From Bacteroidales bacterium SW299 (GTDB lineage Bacteria > Bacteroidota > Bacteroidia > Bacteroidales > Bacteroidaceae): 64,000 nt of DNA. The notes below the pieces were generated by a model. The model did no database searches. It saw nothing but the letters and a program-made list of their open reading frames with translations, and was not told the origin of the DNA. Below are positions 61,493 through 64,000 of this stretch, in pieces. Positions within the stretch are counted from its first letter, which is position 1. Each line of letters opens with the position of its first letter. The DNA lies in NCBI GenBank assembly GCA_019550975.1, contig SDWH01000002.1, forward strand, positions 62,001 to 126,000. The letters are read 5' to 3'. A program made the translations under genes and the position numbers.

Positions 61493-63298
61493 ATGGAAGT
61501 AAATGAAACTAACCGCCCGTTAACTGAAACACCGGAAACTGAAGTTTCTGAAGTTTCGGTTTCTACTGTTGAAGAACCTCAGGTTGCTTATGAGCCGAAA
61601 CAGACAAAATCGGAAGTGATACAGCGCTTGAAGGAAATCAACGAAAACATGAGTGAAACAGACAAACAGGAAGTTGACCAGCTGAAACAAACTTTTTATA
61701 AACTGCATAAAGCCGAGCAGGAGGCAGCTCGCAAAGCTTTCATCGAAAGCGGCGGAAAGCCGGAAGACTTTTCTCCGGCTTCAGATCCTGATGAAAAGGA
61801 GTTCAAGGAAGTGATGAAGTCGATCAAGGAAAAGCGGAACGCCATCGCTGTCGCTCAGGAAAAGGAAAAGGAAGACAATCTGCTGAAAAAGGAAAATATC
61901 CTGGAAAAAATGAAGGCGATGGTTGAGTCTTCTGAAGATACCGGAAAGATTTACAACGATTTCAAACTGCTTCAGCAGGAATGGAACGAGATAGGTCAGG
62001 TGCCCGCCCCGAAAGTAAACGAACTTTGGAAGAATTATCAGCTTTATACTGAGAAGTTTTATGATATGGTGAAGCTGAACAATGAGTTCAGAGAATATGA
62101 CTTCAAGAAGAATCTGGAGCAGAAAACGCATTTGTGCGAGGCTGCGGAAAAACTGGCTGATGAACCGGATGTGATTTCGGCATTCCACCAGTTGCAGAAG
62201 CTGCATCAGGAATTCCGTTCAGTCGGTCCGGTTGCAAAGGAACTGCGCGAAAGCATCTGGGCACGCTTCAAGGCTGCTTCAACAGTGGTGAACCGCCGTC
62301 ATCAGCAGCATTTTGAGGAACTGAAAGAGAAGGAGCAGAACAATCTTGACCAGAAAACCGTGATTTGCGAGATTGTTGAAAGCATGGAGTACGACAAGTT
62401 CACTACGTTTGCCGACTGGGAGGAAAAGACTCAGGAGATTCTTGCCTTGCAGGCGAAATGGAAAACCATCGGATATGCCCCGCAGAAAATGAATGTGAAG
62501 ATTTTCGAGCGTTTCCGTGCGGCATGCGATGAATTTTTCCGCCGGAAGGCTGCGTTCTTCAAGATGGTCAAAGAAAACATGGCTTCCAATCTGGAAAAGA
62601 AGAAAGCACTGTGCGAGCAGGCTGAGTCGCTGAAAGAAAGCACCGACTGGAAGGCTACGGCAGAAATCCTGACAAAGCTCCAGAAAGAGTGGAAAACCAT
62701 AGGTCCTGTAGCCAAGAAACATTCTGATGCCGTTTGGAAGCGGTTTATCGGAGCCTGCGACTATTTCTTTGAACAGAAGAATAAGGCAACCTCTTCCCAG
62801 CGTTCTGAAGAACTGGAGAATCTTGCGAAAAAGGAAGAGATTATCAAGGAACTTGCTGCCCTTGACGGTTCGGGCAATACGGATGAGGCTGCGGTTGAAC
62901 GTACACGCGAACTGATGAAGGAGTGGAACTCAATCGGTTTTGTTCCGTTTAAAGAGAAAGACCGCCTGTACAAAGAATACCATAATCTGGTGGACAAACT
63001 TTTCGACCGCCTGCATCTTTCTGCGGCTGAAAAGAAACTGAGCAGCTTCAAGGCGGGCCTTAGCAAAGACGGCAATCTGTATCGCGACCGTGAACGTCTT
63101 GTCCGTACGTATGAAGGGCTGAAGAGCGATATTCAGACTTACGAAAACAATCTGGGATTCTTGAATGCGGCTTCTCAGAAGGGAAATAGCCTGGTGGCCG
63201 ACATCAACCGGAAAATAGAACGCTTGAAAGCGGATATGGAACTTGTGCTGAAGAAAATAGCTGCCATCGACGAAACGCTGAGAGAACAGCAGCAGTAA
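61493..63298 (+). CDS. DUF349 repeat coiled-coil protein
   Basis: Acidic, largely helical protein of 601 residues without signal peptide. Residues ~1-45 are Thr/Glu/Val-rich and disordered. Then come about five DUF349 units, each with a W-[KN]-x-I/V-G core: LLQQEWNEIGQVPAPKVNELW, LHQEFRSVGPVAKELRESIW, LQAKWKTIGYAPQKMNVKIF, LQKEWKTIGPVAKKHSDAVW and LMKEWNSIGFVPFKEKDRLY. The C-terminus (about 520-601) is a coiled coil. The family is common in Bacteroidetes and Actinobacteria and has no settled function. Confidence 0.9.
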   Translation: MEVNETNRPLTETPETEVSEVSVSTVEEPQVAYEPKQTKSEVIQRLKEINENMSETDKQEVDQLKQTFYKLHKAEQEAARKAFIESGGKPEDFSPASDPDEKEFKEVMKSIKEKRNAIAVAQEKEKEDNLLKKENILEKMKAMVESSEDTGKIYNDFKLLQQEWNEIGQVPAPKVNELWKNYQLYTEKFYDMVKLNNEFREYDFKKNLEQKTHLCEAAEKLADEPDVISAFHQLQKLHQEFRSVGPVAKELRESIWARFKAASTVVNRRHQQHFEELKEKEQNNLDQKTVICEIVESMEYDKFTTFADWEEKTQEILALQAKWKTIGYAPQKMNVKIFERFRAACDEFFRRKAAFFKMVKENMASNLEKKKALCEQAESLKESTDWKATAEILTKLQKEWKTIGPVAKKHSDAVWKRFIGACDYFFEQKNKATSSQRSEELENLAKKEEIIKELAALDGSGNTDEAAVERTRELMKEWNSIGFVPFKEKDRLYKEYHNLVDKLFDRLHLSAAEKKLSSFKAGLSKDGNLYRDRERLVRTYEGLKSDIQTYENNLGFLNAASQKGNSLVADINRKIERLKADMELVLKKIAAIDETLREQQQ

Positions 63299-63320
63299 GA
63301 AGATACCGGCAAATGCAATG

Positions 63321-63364
63321 CAAGGGGCACGGATGAATGGATAACCAAACGTCTGTGCCCCTTG
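63321..63364. terminator. Bidirectional terminator between the DUF349 gene and the second pfkA
   Basis: Arms CAAGGGGCAC (63321-63330) and GTGCCCCTTG (63355-63364) form a perfect 10-bp stem with a 24-nt loop. The flanks are not strongly T-rich. Confidence 0.75.
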
Positions 63365-63392
63365 TGCTGTTGTTATGTGTATCGTTCAAATG

Positions 63393-64000
63393 TCAGATTG
63401 ACAGCTCGTGAAGAACGTTCACCAGTTCGCGGTCGATAGGCTTGTCGTTCTTGATTGCCTTGGCAAAAGGAACGTAAACAATCTGGTCGTTCTCGATGCC
63501 GATCATGATGTTGCGTTGTCCTTCCATCAAAGCCTGGATGCTTGCCACACCCATGCGGCTGGCGATGATGCGGTCGTGCGCTGTCGGACGTCCGCCGCGC
63601 TGCAGGTGTCCGAGGATAGTGACGCGCACGTCGTATTGCGGATATTCATTCTTTACACGTTCGGCATAGTGCATTGCGCCTCCGGTGATTTCGCTTTCGG
63701 CTACCAGCACGATTGAGCTGCTCTTGGATTTGCGGAAACCGTTGTTGATGAATTCTTCCAGCTGGTCTACTTCTGTATTGAATTCCGGGATGATGGCAGC
63801 TTCCGCTCCTGCGGCAATGGCGCCGTTCAGGGCAAGGAATCCGGCGTCACGTCCCATGACTTCGACGAAGAACAGACGTTCGTGCGAAGTTGCGGTGTCG
63901 CGGATCTTGTCCACAGCATCCAGGATTGTATTCAGTGCAGTATCATATCCGATGGTAGTGTCAGTTCCGTAAAGGTCGTTGTCGATGGTTCCAGGCAGTC
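63393..64000 (-). CDS. pfkA: 6-phosphofructokinase (second copy, 5' end beyond the window)
   Basis: C-terminal ~202 residues of a PfkA paralogue; the frame is open to base 64000, entering at [13 protein letters not shown], so the first third lies outside. Catalytic Asp in TIDND, the [15 protein letters not shown] block and [14 protein letters not shown] are intact. It is very similar to the copy at 49818-50801 over most of its length but differs in the substrate/effector segment ([10 protein letters not shown] against [10 protein letters not shown]). Its nucleotide loop is not visible, so the phosphate donor cannot be judged here. Confidence 0.95.
   Translation of the reverse strand, partial: LPGTIDNDLYGTDTTIGYDTALNTILDAVDKIRDTATSHERLFFVEVMGRDAGFLALNGAIAAGAEAAIIPEFNTEVDQLEEFINNGFRKSKSSSIVLVAESEITGGAMHYAERVKNEYPQYDVRVTILGHLQRGGRPTAHDRIIASRMGVASIQALMEGQRNIMIGIENDQIVYVPFAKAIKNDKPIDRELVNVLHELSI

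Overview
This window comes from a gut-type Bacteroidales chromosome, most likely Bacteroides or Phocaeicola. The evidence is a hybrid two-component sensor/regulator, a SusC/SusD pair, a GldH lipoprotein, a RicT/PSP1 protein, a tmRNA whose tag reads GNENYALAA, and repeated promoters of the Bacteroidetes type (TTTG, 19 bp, TAnnTTTG). No phage, IS element, CRISPR array or rRNA operon was seen; almost all of the window is core chromosome.

Layout. 1-2407: 3' part of a hybrid two-component regulator. 2462-7782: a plus-strand housekeeping block (DUF3256, M23/LysM peptidase, DoxX-type membrane protein, tpiA, SPOR protein, folE). 7913-16708: a small glycan locus with a heparinase II/III-like enzyme divergent from susC-susD and a DUF2135-like lipoprotein. 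16695-25142: dnaG, an OprB-like porin, a secreted phospholipase D-type protein, the DNA polymerase III delta' subunit, ricT and gldH. 25148-31639 (minus): the elongasome operon, read as IMP cyclohydrolase, mreB, mreC, mreD, mrdA, rodA. 31902-37784: an LRR/Ig-like lipoprotein, a PiT phosphate transporter, carbonic anhydrase, and a free-standing AICAR transformylase that is the other half of PurH. 37912-40534: tmRNA, mnmA, a duplicated Gly-Tyr tRNA pair, ribH. 40638-50801: a TPR protein, recF-dciA, 5-formyl-THF cyclo-ligase, a CtpA-type protease, dCMP deaminase, an M3 peptidase with a Crp-family regulator, marC, pfkA. 50874-56410 (minus): ndk, a DUF2752/CD225/GYF cassette, a DUF1810-ADP-ribosylglycohydrolase fusion, pepD, a flippase-like membrane protein. 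56530-64000: rsmA-mgtE, a beta-helix/PDZ protein, a DUF349 coiled-coil protein and a second, partial pfkA.

The most unusual signal is outside the genes. Five intergenic regions each hold an array of exactly four dyad-symmetric repeats. Arrays at 9966-10045, 19031-19110, 48899-48978 and 61228-61307 have identical geometry (17-nt dyad plus 4-nt spacer, 21-bp period, 80 bp in total) but use two unrelated dyad sequences. A fifth at 33286-33373 has a 22-bp period. Four lie between divergent genes and the fifth lies upstream of a co-directional gene; none lies inside a gene or between convergent genes. A 21-bp period is two helical turns, so all dyads face the same side of the DNA. This looks like a family of regulatory or architectural sites that standard annotation would miss.

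Other points to follow up are PurH split into two genes about 5 kb apart, the DUF1810-ADP-ribosylglycohydrolase fusion, 11-bp direct repeats in place of the -33 box of the phosphate transporter, and a promoter-spanning inverted repeat at the Crp-family regulator.
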